From Lachnospiraceae bacterium (GTDB lineage: Bacteria; Bacillota; Clostridia; Lachnospirales; Lachnospiraceae): DNA of 52,049 bases. This document shows positions 26,431-34,791 of this stretch, in pieces. A model generated the notes under the pieces. That model made no database searches, was not told the DNA's origin, and saw only the letters and a program-made list of their open reading frames with translations. Within the stretch, counting starts at the first letter, position 1. The number at the start of each line of letters is the position of its first letter. A program made the translations under genes and the position numbers. The stretch lies in assembly GCA_016281275.1 (NCBI GenBank), contig JAEEIH010000057.1, positions 1 to 52,049 of the forward strand. Direction: 5' to 3'.

Positions 26431-26459
26431 ATATCCGCTTCCGTTTTTCTCGCCTGAAC
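26431..26459 (-). promoter_or_regulatory. conserved leader motif, copy upstream of fliM
   Basis: Minus-strand AGGCGAGAAAAACGGAAGCG about 54 nt before the fliM ATG. It is nearly identical to the copy before the MltG-like gene. GAAGC can pair with GCTTC eight bases downstream. A partly similar GGCAGAAAAACGGATGCTTC lies in the loop and arm of the neighbouring 26480-26520 hairpin. Confidence 0.45.
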
Positions 26460-26479
26460 CACAGGCCGCTTTTTTGCCG

Positions 26480-26520
26480 GGTTCCGAAGCATCCGTTTTT
26501 CTGCCGTCTGCTTCGGAACC
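26480..26520 (-). repeat. perfect 11-bp hairpin in the fliL-fliM spacer
   Basis: Arms GGTTCCGAAGC (26480-26490) and GCTTCGGAACC (26510-26520) around a 19-nt loop. There is no T-run after it on either strand, so it is not a terminator; a role in mRNA processing or stability is an inference. Confidence 0.75.
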
Positions 26521-26534
26521 TGAGATTTCGCACA

Positions 26535-27050
26535 TTAAGAAATCAAATATGTCACAGTACAGTCAACGATAAATTTCGAGTTGAACAATGACTGAATATC
26601 GTTAAGGACGCTTTCCTTAATGTTTGACTGAAGGTCAACATTTGCAAGATCCTCATTCGTGTATTTCTGGAAATTGGACATAATGATCTGCTGGATATCC
26701 GGTTTCATCTTGTCAACCGAAGGATTGAGACGTTCATAATCCTCATGAGTCTTGTTGATGGTGAGAGACGCGGTAATCTTTGCAAAATGCGCCTTTCCGT
26801 CGGATCCCGTACGAAGATTTGTCGTAATTTCATCGAGTGAATATTTCTCAACATCCTCAATGCTGTACGTATTATTAATGTCTTTGGGCAGAGGAGATTC
26901 AAGTTCGAGATCGATGATCTGCATTATCTTGGTAATGAGCTCATCAGTCCTCTGTGCATTGGGAACAACCGTGAATACGGTATAGCCGACAAGCGTAAGG
27001 TTGACGATACATACTACCAGTATCAGTACTGCCAACATGTTCTTTTTCAT
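26535..27050 (-). CDS. fliL: flagellar basal-body-associated protein FliL
   Basis: A 171-residue FliL-like protein with one N-terminal transmembrane helix (about 5-27) and an extracytoplasmic domain ending with a conserved-type pattern (NIKESVLNDIQSLFNSKFIV, then CTVTYLIS). FliL surrounds the stator units and supports torque. The order motA-motB-fliL-fliM fits. AGGAAATC precedes the ATG. Confidence 0.9.
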   Translation of the reverse strand: MKKNMLAVLILVVCIVNLTLVGYTVFTVVPNAQRTDELITKIMQIIDLELESPLPKDINNTYSIEDVEKYSLDEITTNLRTGSDGKAHFAKITASLTINKTHEDYERLNPSVDKMKPDIQQIIMSNFQKYTNEDLANVDLQSNIKESVLNDIQSLFNSKFIVDCTVTYLIS

Positions 27051-27087
27051 GATTTCCTACTCCGTTCTGTGCCGCCCCATCAACAAC

Positions 27088-27124
27088 GAAACGGTTGCCG
27101 GCGGCACCGGCATATTGCCGTTTC
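27088..27124 (-). repeat. nested hairpin in the motB-fliL spacer
   Basis: Outer arms GAAACGG/CCGTTTC (27088-27094, 27118-27124) enclose inner arms TGCCGG/CCGGCA (27096-27101, 27107-27112), giving a very stable GC-rich stem. It lacks a T-run on the minus strand, so it is more likely an RNA stability or processing element than a terminator. Confidence 0.75.
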
Positions 27125-27138
27125 TATATAATTATACA

Positions 27139-28284
27139 CTATTTACTATTATAGGAGTTGTACAGTCTTATTTCAACTCTCCTGTTCTTTGCCCTTCCCT
27201 CGGATGTGTCGTTGGTGTCGACAGGTTCATATTCGCCTCGTCCCGTCCATCCAACTCTCTTTATATCGATACCGCAGTTTTTTACGATGAACTGGGCGGC
27301 GCTTATCGCACGAGCCGACGAAAGTATGTCGTTGCTGCTGAACGCGGCGTTGTTGATCGGTATGTTGTCGGTGTGACCGATAACATCGACATAATTGTCG
27401 GGATAAAGTTTGAGGATATCCCCAACCTTCAAAAGAAGCGGCTTACATTTTTCGGTAAGCGTTGCGCTTCCGGATTCGAAGAGAAGCGATCCCGGGATCG
27501 TCATTTCAACATATGTGCCACCTTCGTCAATCGAAAGCGCAAGATCATCGTTCATGTTGTAGATCTCGGTAATCTCAGAAATCTTCTCGAACATTTCCGT
27601 GGTCTCAATCATGCCCGCTGCCGATACCATCTGTTTTATGTCTTTCACTTCGGTCGGACCCTGGTTATTATCCGCCATGGCAGCCATCTCAGCAAGTGCT
27701 CTGAGTTGCTCCAAAAGTTCTTCATCGACAGCACCGTCTTCGAGCATCTTTTCCATAAGATCGGACTGCATCAGCTTATCGAGAAGATCGACATCGATCA
27801 TTCCGAGCGCGGCCAAAAGCTTTAAGAGAGATTCGTCAAGCTTACCGTCCTCATACATGTCTGCAAGGATCTCAACCGTGATCTCTCCGGTTTTGGACAT
27901 CTTATCGATTACATCTTCCTCGACACCTTGCGATGCGAGCAGATTCTTGATCGATTCATCTATCTCGCTGTCACCGGAAGCACGCATCTCCTCGCCAGTC
28001 TCTTCCGATTTCTGTCCGAGAGACGCATAATATTCATCAAGATTCGAAAGCTGCGCGGTTCCGACTCCGACAAGAGATCCCTCACCGATTGCCTGTGAAC
28101 CGACATCAAACACGCTGAATGCGCTTGTCATGGAAACCACAACTTCTTCCCACTTGTTTGCATCAACACTCGACATTGAAAAGAGGAGCACAAAGAAGCA
28201 AAGAAGCAGGTTCATCAAATCCGAGAATGTAGCCATCCAAGCGGGTGACCCTTTCGGCGGATCTTCGGCTTTTTTCTTGGCCAT
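27139..28284 (-). CDS. motB: flagellar motor stator protein MotB with enlarged linker
   Basis: A 381-residue MotB, longer than the usual 250-300. The N-terminus has the conserved WMATFSDLMNLLLCFFVLLF helix with the proton-binding Asp22. The C-terminal OmpA-like peptidoglycan-binding domain (about 258-375) has NYVDVIGHTDNIPI, SARAISAAQFIV and GRAKNRRVEIRL. Between them is an insertion (about 85-240) of acidic helical repeats: MYEDGKLDESLLKLLAAL and MLEDGAVDEELLEQLRAL are clearly related, 37 residues apart. The ATG overlaps the motA stop by one base. It anchors the stator and carries ion flux with MotA. Confidence 0.95.
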   Translation of the reverse strand: MAKKKAEDPPKGSPAWMATFSDLMNLLLCFFVLLFSMSSVDANKWEEVVVSMTSAFSVFDVGSQAIGEGSLVGVGTAQLSNLDEYYASLGQKSEETGEEMRASGDSEIDESIKNLLASQGVEEDVIDKMSKTGEITVEILADMYEDGKLDESLLKLLAALGMIDVDLLDKLMQSDLMEKMLEDGAVDEELLEQLRALAEMAAMADNNQGPTEVKDIKQMVSAAGMIETTEMFEKISEITEIYNMNDDLALSIDEGGTYVEMTIPGSLLFESGSATLTEKCKPLLLKVGDILKLYPDNYVDVIGHTDNIPINNAAFSSNDILSSARAISAAQFIVKNCGIDIKRVGWTGRGEYEPVDTNDTSEGRAKNRRVEIRLYNSYNSK

Positions 28285-29081
28285 TACTCCTCACCACCTC
28301 CGTTAGACGAGAAAGCAGATCTCTTTTCGGGAGACAGGAAGGATTTCAGTTTTTCTTCGATAACACGCGGGTTTTCACCGGCCTGAATCGAAAGGAGACC
28401 TTCGACCATAACTTCCTTCATCTGAATCTCGGGAACGTTGTTGCTCTTAAGCTTTGTCGAAATGGGTGCACATATCCAGTTAGCGAGGACCGAACCGTAG
28501 AATGTGGTAACAAGAGCAACGGCCATGTTAGGGCCTACGGCAGCAACATCCTCAAGGTTACCGAGCATGTTAATAAGTCCGATGAGCGTACCGATCATAC
28601 CCCAGGCAGGACCCATCGAACCTAAGTTTTCCCAAAATGTAACATTTTTCTTATGGCGTGTTTCGGTACAAGCGAGCTCCGTCTCCATGATTGAACGAAC
28701 AAGCTCAGGGTCGGTACCGTCGACAATAAGGAGAACGCCCTTCTTCATGAATTCGTCCTCTATTCCGTTGGCAGCCTCTTCAAGTGCCAGGAGACCTTCC
28801 TTACGTGCCACGTTTGAAAGATTGATAATCGAACGGATTGTCTCTTCTTCATTGACACTGACCTTTTTCATTGCAAGAGTCAGGGTCTTAAGAGATTTGA
28901 TATAATCGGGGATACTCGGACACATCGCGAGGACAGCCATGAAAGCGCCACCGAAAGTGATAAGAACAGACGGTACGTCGATGAAAGCACCAACGCCGGC
29001 AATACCCTCCTCACCCTGCGCAATACCGAAAATCATGAGGCCAAAAGCCGCAAGAAGACCAACTAAAGTCGCCAGATCCAA
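28284..29081 (-). CDS. motA: flagellar motor stator protein MotA
   Basis: A 265-residue MotA with four transmembrane helices (about 1-22, 34-52, 150-172 and 180-203). The conserved GSMGPAWGMIGTLIGLINML and the cytoplasmic loop with charged residues contacting FliG are present. It starts with TTG at 29081 (MDLATLVGLL, the usual MotA beginning), because an in-frame TGA stands two codons upstream and no ATG fits; GGTGA lies upstream. It couples ion flow to rotation with MotB. Confidence 0.95.
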   Translation of the reverse strand: MDLATLVGLLAAFGLMIFGIAQGEEGIAGVGAFIDVPSVLITFGGAFMAVLAMCPSIPDYIKSLKTLTLAMKKVSVNEEETIRSIINLSNVARKEGLLALEEAANGIEDEFMKKGVLLIVDGTDPELVRSIMETELACTETRHKKNVTFWENLGSMGPAWGMIGTLIGLINMLGNLEDVAAVGPNMAVALVTTFYGSVLANWICAPISTKLKSNNVPEIQMKEVMVEGLLSIQAGENPRVIEEKLKSFLSPEKRSAFSSNGGGEE

Positions 29082-29373
29082 ATCTCGTCACCATCCGTTC
29101 CAAAATATTCCATACTTTGCCCGACATGCATACCGACATAAATAATATCGATGGACTCGTACAGGAAAAAACTAAATCAGGTTTTAGCAAGGATTCAAGG
29201 TACACAATCCGTCTCATGGCAGATTTTGTACCTTTTTCACCTTTATTACAATAATTCTACAAGACTTTGTATCATTTGTCTATTGAAAACATCGTTATTA
29301 TGAAGAAGATTTTTTAATGCTACCCGGAAACGGTTATAAACATTTCAGGGTAGCATTTAATCTCACTTTATGA
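29082..29373 (-). other. flgE-motA spacer without flbD/swrD
   Basis: A 292-bp spacer where many Gram-positive operons carry the small flbD/swrD gene. I read all three minus-strand frames and found no FlbD-like sequence. It contains a 10-bp hairpin near the flgE end (listed separately), AT-rich sequence, and an ATCGATAT resembling a sigma-28 -10, but with no properly spaced TAAA. Confidence 0.6.
29316..29357 (-). repeat. 10-bp hairpin after flgE
   Basis: Arms aatgctaccc (29316-29325) and gggtagcatt (29348-29357) with a 22-nt loop, 16 nt after the flgE stop. On the minus strand it is followed by A residues, not T, so it does not look like an intrinsic terminator for flgE. Confidence 0.75.
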
Positions 29374-30813
29374 TTATCTCTTGAGGTTGATCAGCTCTTC
29401 AAGGAGTGTATCGGATGTTGTTATCGTCCTCGAATTGGCCTGGAATCCACGCTGTGTCGTTATCATCTGTGTGAACTCAGTTGAAAGATCTACGTTTGAC
29501 ATTTCGAGAACGCCCGTATTCATCTTTCCGCCGGCGTTCGAAATATCCTGTCCGACACCGTCAAAGCTTCCGGAGTTCATGGTCTGTCTGAAGAGGTTGT
29601 TTCCGACTGCCTCAAGACCTGCTGCATTTGCGAATGACGCAACCGCGATCTGACTCAAAAGTTTTGTATCACCGTTGTCATATGTACCGTAAATTCTTCC
29701 CGATGTATCAACCGAAAGACCGGTCATGTTGCCTTGGGGCTTACCTGCTCCGCTGCCGTCCGCAAGAGCTCCTCTCGAACATGAAAAGCTTGATGAGCCG
29801 CTGGCTGCGTACATGGTCATTGATGAGAAATCAACATCTATTCTCTGGAAAGGAGAAGGATCTGTAACCACCATAAATGAAACGCTCTTTCCGTTATCCT
29901 CGCCGCCGACTTTAGCAAATTTACCGGTAGCAGCATCAAATTCAAGGTCAACGCCTTCCATCTCTATCGTAACCGAGCCGTCTTCTTCAACCTGAGCCTG
30001 GACTGAATCTCCTTCATTTCCGAATTCAAATTCAGTAATTTCGGAAGGACCGTATGTGATCGATCCGTCGTCTTCCACCGTTTTCTTAACAAAGATCGAC
30101 TGACCTGTCGCGTCAAGAATGTTGGTGATACTTACCTTGTACTGATTTTGCGCTTCATCGGACTGCTTAACCTTAAGCACTGCCATATAACTCTGTCCGA
30201 GATTATCGTAGAAAGAAAGAGTTGTTGTCTTTCCCGTATCTGTTGTGAGCTGTGTATCCTTGTAGTCGATGTTACCCGAAACATAAACATTGGTTGTAGC
30301 CACAGGCTCAACATACATTGTATCGGGTGCCATTACTCTGAGTTCCGAAACCGTATCGGCAACAGTTTTTGACGCATCGTTAGGGTCAACCTGCCAGCCC
30401 ATAACCTTACATCCGCTCGATGTACAAAGAGTACCGCTAGCATCTACCGTAAATGCACCTGCTTTTGTGAAAAGGTTCTGAACACCGTTGTTAACGATGA
30501 AAAACTGCTCGCCTTCGATCATGATATCGAGTGCGTTATCTGTTCTCTGTGATCCACCGGAGACTGTCATTGTCGAAGAAATGGATGCAACACTTGCGCC
30601 GAGACCGATCTGCTTGGCATTGACGCCGGCAGTACCCGAATTGGCATTGGGTCCCGATGCACTTGATGTTGTCTGATAAAGGATATCCGAGAAATTAACC
30701 TGGCTGCTCTTGAAGCCTACCGTGTTAACGTTAGAGATGTTATTACCGATAACATCCATTTTTGTCTGATGAACTTTGAGTCCGGAAACACCGGAGTATA
30801 ATGAACGCATCAT
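29374..30813 (-). CDS. flgE: flagellar hook protein FlgE
   Basis: About 480 residues from the ATG at 30813 (MMRSLYSGVSGLKVHQTKMD), which has AGGAGGT 8 nt upstream; a longer reading from 30858 is unlikely. The N-terminal rod/hook motif (VIGNNISNVNTVGFKSSQVN) and the C-terminal FlgE end (NTGVLEMSNVDLSTEFTQMI, then TQRGFQANSRTITTSDTLL) are intact. The middle region is the variable surface domain of the hook. The protein polymerises on the rod with FlgD as cap. Confidence 0.96.
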   Translation of the reverse strand: MMRSLYSGVSGLKVHQTKMDVIGNNISNVNTVGFKSSQVNFSDILYQTTSSASGPNANSGTAGVNAKQIGLGASVASISSTMTVSGGSQRTDNALDIMIEGEQFFIVNNGVQNLFTKAGAFTVDASGTLCTSSGCKVMGWQVDPNDASKTVADTVSELRVMAPDTMYVEPVATTNVYVSGNIDYKDTQLTTDTGKTTTLSFYDNLGQSYMAVLKVKQSDEAQNQYKVSITNILDATGQSIFVKKTVEDDGSITYGPSEITEFEFGNEGDSVQAQVEEDGSVTIEMEGVDLEFDAATGKFAKVGGEDNGKSVSFMVVTDPSPFQRIDVDFSSMTMYAASGSSSFSCSRGALADGSGAGKPQGNMTGLSVDTSGRIYGTYDNGDTKLLSQIAVASFANAAGLEAVGNNLFRQTMNSGSFDGVGQDISNAGGKMNTGVLEMSNVDLSTEFTQMITTQRGFQANSRTITTSDTLLEELINLKR

Positions 30814-30841
30814 AAGAATTAACCTCCTGTAAGGTGAAACC

Positions 30842-30869
30842 CGGGAAACGTCCGGCATTCGGTTTCCCG
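30842..30869 (-). repeat. 8-bp hairpin upstream of flgE
   Basis: Arms cgggaaac (30842-30849) and gtttcccg (30862-30869) with a 12-nt loop, about 15 nt upstream of the flgE ribosome-binding site. It may influence flgE translation or protect the hook mRNA 5' end after processing. Confidence 0.65.
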
Positions 30870-30939
30870 TCGCGCCCCCTTCAATTGGTCCGGCGCTTGG
30901 TTTGTTTATTCAGTTATTAAGTATATCGGCTGTTTTCTT

Positions 30940-31341
30940 CTAAACCACAACCGCTCCGTCGATATTTGTGAAAATTTTTTCATCGGAGCTGCCAACCGCG
31001 GTAATGACCGTGTTGTTTGTGACATTAACGATGAATGCCATATCGTCAACCATCACGAGAGATTCTTTGATCCCTTTCTCCGAGGCTTTTGAAACTCCGT
31101 CCTTAAGCCTTCCGAGCTGTTCTTCCGAAAGATCGAGGTTCCTGCTTTCCATTCTCAGATTTGCATGCTTTGAGAATTTGAGAGGCTCTGCCTGCACCCG
31201 GTTTCCGGTTGTCTTTTCGAGCATTTCGGCAAAGCTTATGCTTCCCGGTTTTTTTGTCTGTACCGTGGTGTTTTTTGCCTGTTGCTCAACTCTGCTCGTC
31301 ATTTCCCGGATGGAAGGGAAGTTGTTAAACGAACCGTTCAT
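30940..31341 (-). CDS. TIGR02530-type flagellar operon protein
   Basis: A 133-residue protein encoded between flgD and flgE, the typical place for the TIGR02530 (flagellar operon protein) family. Recognisable parts are ISFAEMLEKT, LKFSKHANLRMESRNLDLSE and the C-terminal beta-rich MVDDMAFIVNVTNNTVITAV with a final VV. Function is unknown; a hook-assembly role is inferred from position. AAAGGAAG precedes the ATG. Confidence 0.85.
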   Translation of the reverse strand: MNGSFNNFPSIREMTSRVEQQAKNTTVQTKKPGSISFAEMLEKTTGNRVQAEPLKFSKHANLRMESRNLDLSEEQLGRLKDGVSKASEKGIKESLVMVDDMAFIVNVTNNTVITAVGSSDEKIFTNIDGAVVV

Positions 31342-31367
31342 GCATTCTTCCTTTCCTCACGTTGTTA

Positions 31368-32135
31368 TCAAATCGATTCCGAATCGATTTCGCTGTTAAC
31401 TACTGTGATTGTGACTTTGTCATTAACTGTTGTGTAAATCTTGTTGTTGAATACCACGCTTACGGGGTATTCACCGTTGGCGAATCCATCAAGCGCGCCT
31501 GCTTCAACCGTTACCGTTCCGTCCTTGCACGAAACAAACTGACCGTCAACTGCCTGTCCTCCTACTACAAGTGCCACATCACCCGCTTTGTAATCATCCT
31601 TGCCGAGGTTTACATTAAATCTCATTCTCTCGGGTGCTTTTACATTGTAGGTGAAATCATATGTCTGTTCGATGCCGGGAATGCTCTGCTGCATTTCATA
31701 AACATCATCGACAACCATATAAAGATCTTTATAGTCATAGAACTGACCGCCGATATTAAGTTTGATATCCTTGCCCGACATATTGACGAAATCAACCGGT
31801 CCTTCGGGATACGTTGTTTTTCCGTTTGTGTCGGTGACCTGGAAGATAACATGTCTGCCGACCAAAGAGAACGCCTGAGCTTTTTCCTGCTCACCCGAAA
31901 GATTCTGGAGCTGCTCGAGCGACGAGAACTGTGCAAGCTGCGAAACAAATTCGGTATCGCTGCTGGGCTCTAAAGGATCCTGATTCTGCATCTGGCAAAC
32001 AAGTAACTGAAGGAATGCATCCTTTCCAAGTTCACCGCTTCCTTTTTTTTCGGTGGATGTCGTTTCCTCAGAAGCCGCATAATTAAGCACTCCGTTTGTC
32101 ACATCCGCTGTAAGACCCATCTTTGCATCTGCCAT
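31368..32135 (-). CDS. flgD: flagellar hook cap protein FlgD
   Basis: A 255-residue FlgD, the scaffold for hook polymerisation. The N-terminal conserved block GKDAFLQLLVCQMQNQDPLE with FVSQLAQFSSLEQLQNL is clear; the C-terminal part forms a beta-rich domain (VEAGALDGFANGEYPVSVVF). Cotranscribed with fliK upstream and the TIGR02530 gene downstream (26-nt spacer). Confidence 0.95.
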   Translation of the reverse strand: MADAKMGLTADVTNGVLNYAASEETTSTEKKGSGELGKDAFLQLLVCQMQNQDPLEPSSDTEFVSQLAQFSSLEQLQNLSGEQEKAQAFSLVGRHVIFQVTDTNGKTTYPEGPVDFVNMSGKDIKLNIGGQFYDYKDLYMVVDDVYEMQQSIPGIEQTYDFTYNVKAPERMRFNVNLGKDDYKAGDVALVVGGQAVDGQFVSCKDGTVTVEAGALDGFANGEYPVSVVFNNKIYTTVNDKVTITVVNSEIDSESI

Positions 32136-32179
32136 TTTTATTCCCCTTTTCGCGGCTTTTATACCGCTTTTGATTTTTT

Positions 32180-32208
32180 GGTCTGACTCATAATCAGTGT
32201 TTCAGACC
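32180..32208 (-). repeat. 7-bp hairpin between fliK and flgD
   Basis: Arms ggtctga (32180-32186) and tcagacc (32202-32208) lie 2 nt after the fliK stop. It is followed on the minus strand by an A-run, so it is not a canonical terminator. Confidence 0.65.
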
Positions 32209-32210
32209 GC

Positions 32211-33779
32211 TTATGCTACATAATTTACCGTACTTCCTTCCGGAACCGGTGTACTCTCGGTTGTGGGTTCATCCTGTGTCTGTATCCCCGCCTCACCGTC
32301 TCTTACCTGCTTCCTTCCGGTTGCGCCTGTTTTTTTGTTGTCGCTTTCAGAATCGCCTTTTTGAGCGTTATTACTGTCTGCGAAAGTGAATCCCGAGACA
32401 CTTACTTCGATTGCTTCAACTTTTATTCCCTGCTCAGCGATTGTTTCCTTGAGCATTTCAAGCTGGCTTTCGAGTGCCTGCTTTGTCACTTCGTTCTCTG
32501 TAGCTATCCTTGCTGTGAGATTTCCATCCTTGGAGGTAATATAAAGACTAATTTTTCCTAAAGATTGAGGAGATAACGAAAGCTCGATCGATGTCTTGTC
32601 GGGTGAGAGATTAACCTTTATGGCATCCACTACTCTCATCACTATTTCTCTTACATCGGGTTTTCCTTCTATCATCGGGATTTCCTTTGTGTCATTTACC
32701 TTGACCGCATTTTCCATTCCTCTGATGAATTCTTCGAACCCATCGTTTTTGTCAGACTTCCTTGTCCCGGCCTCTTTTGTATCCTTTGCAATAATGCTTT
32801 CGGATCCCTCGGCCGTCGCCGTGCCGTTATCGGTTTCCTTACCGTCGGCTGTTGCATTTTCTTTTGTTACTGTAAACGTCGGAGTTTTAAGTTCCGTATC
32901 GGGAACTTCCTGCTCTTCGACTTCCTGCGCCTCACTCTGTGTTCCCGTGATCAGTTTCACAAATCCTTTCGGAAGGATCTCCGTCTGTGATGCAGTTACC
33001 TTGAAGAGATTGTCCGTTACTGTTTCCGCCAGTTCTTTTACTGTCGTATCAAGCTGTGCGAGCATGTCCGAAAGTGCTTCTTTCAAGTCGTTGTAGCATT
33101 GTGACGGAATGTCATCGAACAGCACCTGCTCAAGTTCCTTGCATTGTCCCGTACCGATCATCAGTTGAGGAAGTTTTGTTTCACTTATCATGTCAGTGAA
33201 TGAAAAATCAAGTTTCTCATAGCTTCCTTCAAGCTCTTCGACCGTAATGTCAAGTATTTCGGCAAACCTTTGAAGAAGTGTTGAAAGTGCTTCGAGGATT
33301 TCATCAAACCTCGCTGTCGGATACTGCGCCTCCTGATCGTCAAATACCGGGGCTTTCTTTAAATATCCCGCAGCATTTACCGATATTTTGAGGGCGGCAG
33401 TTACCGTTACTTTCATTTCCGTTCCGTTTTCCGGAACCACCGTTTCTGTTTCCCCGGTTTGCTGTACCTGATCTGTCTTTTCGGTCTGTGTCGTGTTTGC
33501 GGCGTCCGTTTCGACCTTGTCTATTACCGTTTCAGAAATGTTCTTTGAAGCATCGTCCTTAACCGGTAATTCATTTGCTCCTTTTTCTTTCTTTACAGCT
33601 TTAGCTTCGGTTTCTTCGGGTTTGATCTGTACGGATTCTTCTTTTCTGTTGAACAGAGAGGAGAAATCTTTCCCGGTTTTAGAAGCAGTCGCAGATACTG
33701 TGATCTGAGCTGTCTTTACCGCAACGAATGCGGTGTTCGGAGCGGACAGGTCTGCTGCATTGATCGCGATTGCAGACAT
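32211..33779 (-). CDS. fliK: flagellar hook-length control protein FliK
   Basis: A 522-residue FliK-type protein. The long N-terminal part is disordered, rich in Glu/Lys/Thr, with a helical section (about 150-290). The C-terminal Flg_hook domain (about 370-465) has the recognisable core VNLSPDKTSIELSLSPQSLG, KISLYITSKDGNLTARIATE and ALESQLEMLKETIAEQGI. FliK measures hook length and triggers the FlhB switch. The gene begins after a 178-nt spacer with an intrinsic terminator, so it may start a separate transcript. AAAGGAGG precedes the ATG. Confidence 0.92.
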   Translation of the reverse strand: MSAIAINAADLSAPNTAFVAVKTAQITVSATASKTGKDFSSLFNRKEESVQIKPEETEAKAVKKEKGANELPVKDDASKNISETVIDKVETDAANTTQTEKTDQVQQTGETETVVPENGTEMKVTVTAALKISVNAAGYLKKAPVFDDQEAQYPTARFDEILEALSTLLQRFAEILDITVEELEGSYEKLDFSFTDMISETKLPQLMIGTGQCKELEQVLFDDIPSQCYNDLKEALSDMLAQLDTTVKELAETVTDNLFKVTASQTEILPKGFVKLITGTQSEAQEVEEQEVPDTELKTPTFTVTKENATADGKETDNGTATAEGSESIIAKDTKEAGTRKSDKNDGFEEFIRGMENAVKVNDTKEIPMIEGKPDVREIVMRVVDAIKVNLSPDKTSIELSLSPQSLGKISLYITSKDGNLTARIATENEVTKQALESQLEMLKETIAEQGIKVEAIEVSVSGFTFADSNNAQKGDSESDNKKTGATGRKQVRDGEAGIQTQDEPTTESTPVPEGSTVNYVA

Positions 33780-33895
33780 TAATCAGTCCTCCTTTCGCTA
33801 TATTTAATTGTGTGCAGAATAATCTACACTTGTTATATCGGACAAAACTGAGAAGTCCGTAACCATAACCCTCAAACTTTTTTTAAATGTTATGA

Positions 33896-33942
33896 TAAAA
33901 AACATCGCCTGCCACGAACACTCAAAAGTGTCCCTGCAGGCG
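33896..33942 (-). terminator. intrinsic terminator downstream of the motE-like gene
   Basis: Minus strand: arms CGCCTGC (33936-33942) and GCAGGCG (33906-33912) enclose a further GGACACT/AGTGTTC pairing, followed 3 nt later by a six-T run (33897-33902). It lies 15 nt after the stop of the motE-like gene, inside the fla/che cluster. Between it and fliK is a CCGATATAAC sequence (about 33833-33842) resembling a sigma-28 -10 (or a sigma-A TATAAC) but without a clear -35. Confidence 0.75.
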
Positions 33943-33957
33943 GTGGTTGCAGCTGTT

Positions 33958-34755
33958 TTATCTGTAATTTTCAAGATTTTTCGCAATTTTCTGATACCAT
34001 TCGTCATCCATATCATGCATTGTCTGAACGATACGCGCCACAAAGAGAGCATCCATCTTGTCCATGATAGCCGTTGCTTCATCAGGTTTCATGCAAAGAA
34101 GTATCTTGCACGTATATTCGATATCGGCAGTCATCTCCTCAAGAACCTTTGCGGCATTACCGGGCTTCATGGTCTTAAGAAGCGTCGCTTTCTCCTTGAT
34201 CGACTCATCATACTGAAGCTGTTCGATAACCTGTCTGTAGATTTCCTCAGCGGTCTCCGGATTGATTTCCTCATAGAATTTCTTATATTCTTCGATATCC
34301 GGAGCTTTTGAATTATATACAACATTTGCATCAAACCTCTTAACGCGTTCTTCAAACGCAAGCTGGTCCTCTTCAAACGCTTTCAGCCTCTCAATCTCAG
34401 CCTGAAGATCGAGTATTTTCTTTGCATATTCCGAATTTTGGTTATCAAGGTCGGCGTTCTCCTTTTCGAGATTTTTGATTATTTCAACCGCCTCTTTTAT
34501 ATTCTTGTAAGGATAATTTTCTTCATTGATCAGAACTTCGTCGGATACATCGGGCAGAATAAGGTTAAGAACCGGAACATCCTTGATAAGGGGACGCAGT
34601 TTCGTCCCCATGCCGCCTATATCCATCTTTACGAGCAATGCAAAGATTGCAAGCCAAATGATAACAATCAGTACAATTATCACAGCCGTTCCGATTTTGG
34701 AACCTATTCCTTCTCCGTCATTGAATACCGCGATGTCTCTGTCTTTCTTTGCCAT
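33958..34755 (-). CDS. MotE-like / YlxF-type protein (MgtE N-terminal-like domain)
   Basis: A 265-residue protein with one transmembrane helix (about 20-43), a short linker, a coiled coil (about 90-135, NLEKENADLDNQNSEYAKKI) and a C-terminal helical MgtE_N-like domain (about 165-260; LLKTMKPGNAAKVLEEMTAD, KPDEATAIMDKMDALFVARI). This is the layout of MotE and of B. subtilis YlxF, encoded between fliJ and fliK. In alphaproteobacteria MotE chaperones MotC; the role here is unknown but may concern the stator or hook export. A terminator follows it. Confidence 0.8.
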   Translation of the reverse strand: MAKKDRDIAVFNDGEGIGSKIGTAVIIVLIVIIWLAIFALLVKMDIGGMGTKLRPLIKDVPVLNLILPDVSDEVLINEENYPYKNIKEAVEIIKNLEKENADLDNQNSEYAKKILDLQAEIERLKAFEEDQLAFEERVKRFDANVVYNSKAPDIEEYKKFYEEINPETAEEIYRQVIEQLQYDESIKEKATLLKTMKPGNAAKVLEEMTADIEYTCKILLCMKPDEATAIMDKMDALFVARIVQTMHDMDDEWYQKIAKNLENYR

Positions 34756-34791
34756 ACCGGTTCCCGTCCTTTATGTTACGTTATCTTTCCC

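Noticed and set aside
29316..29357. hairpin after flgE considered as an intrinsic terminator
   Set aside because: On the minus strand the stem is followed by A residues, not T; a terminator for the opposite strand would have no gene to serve.
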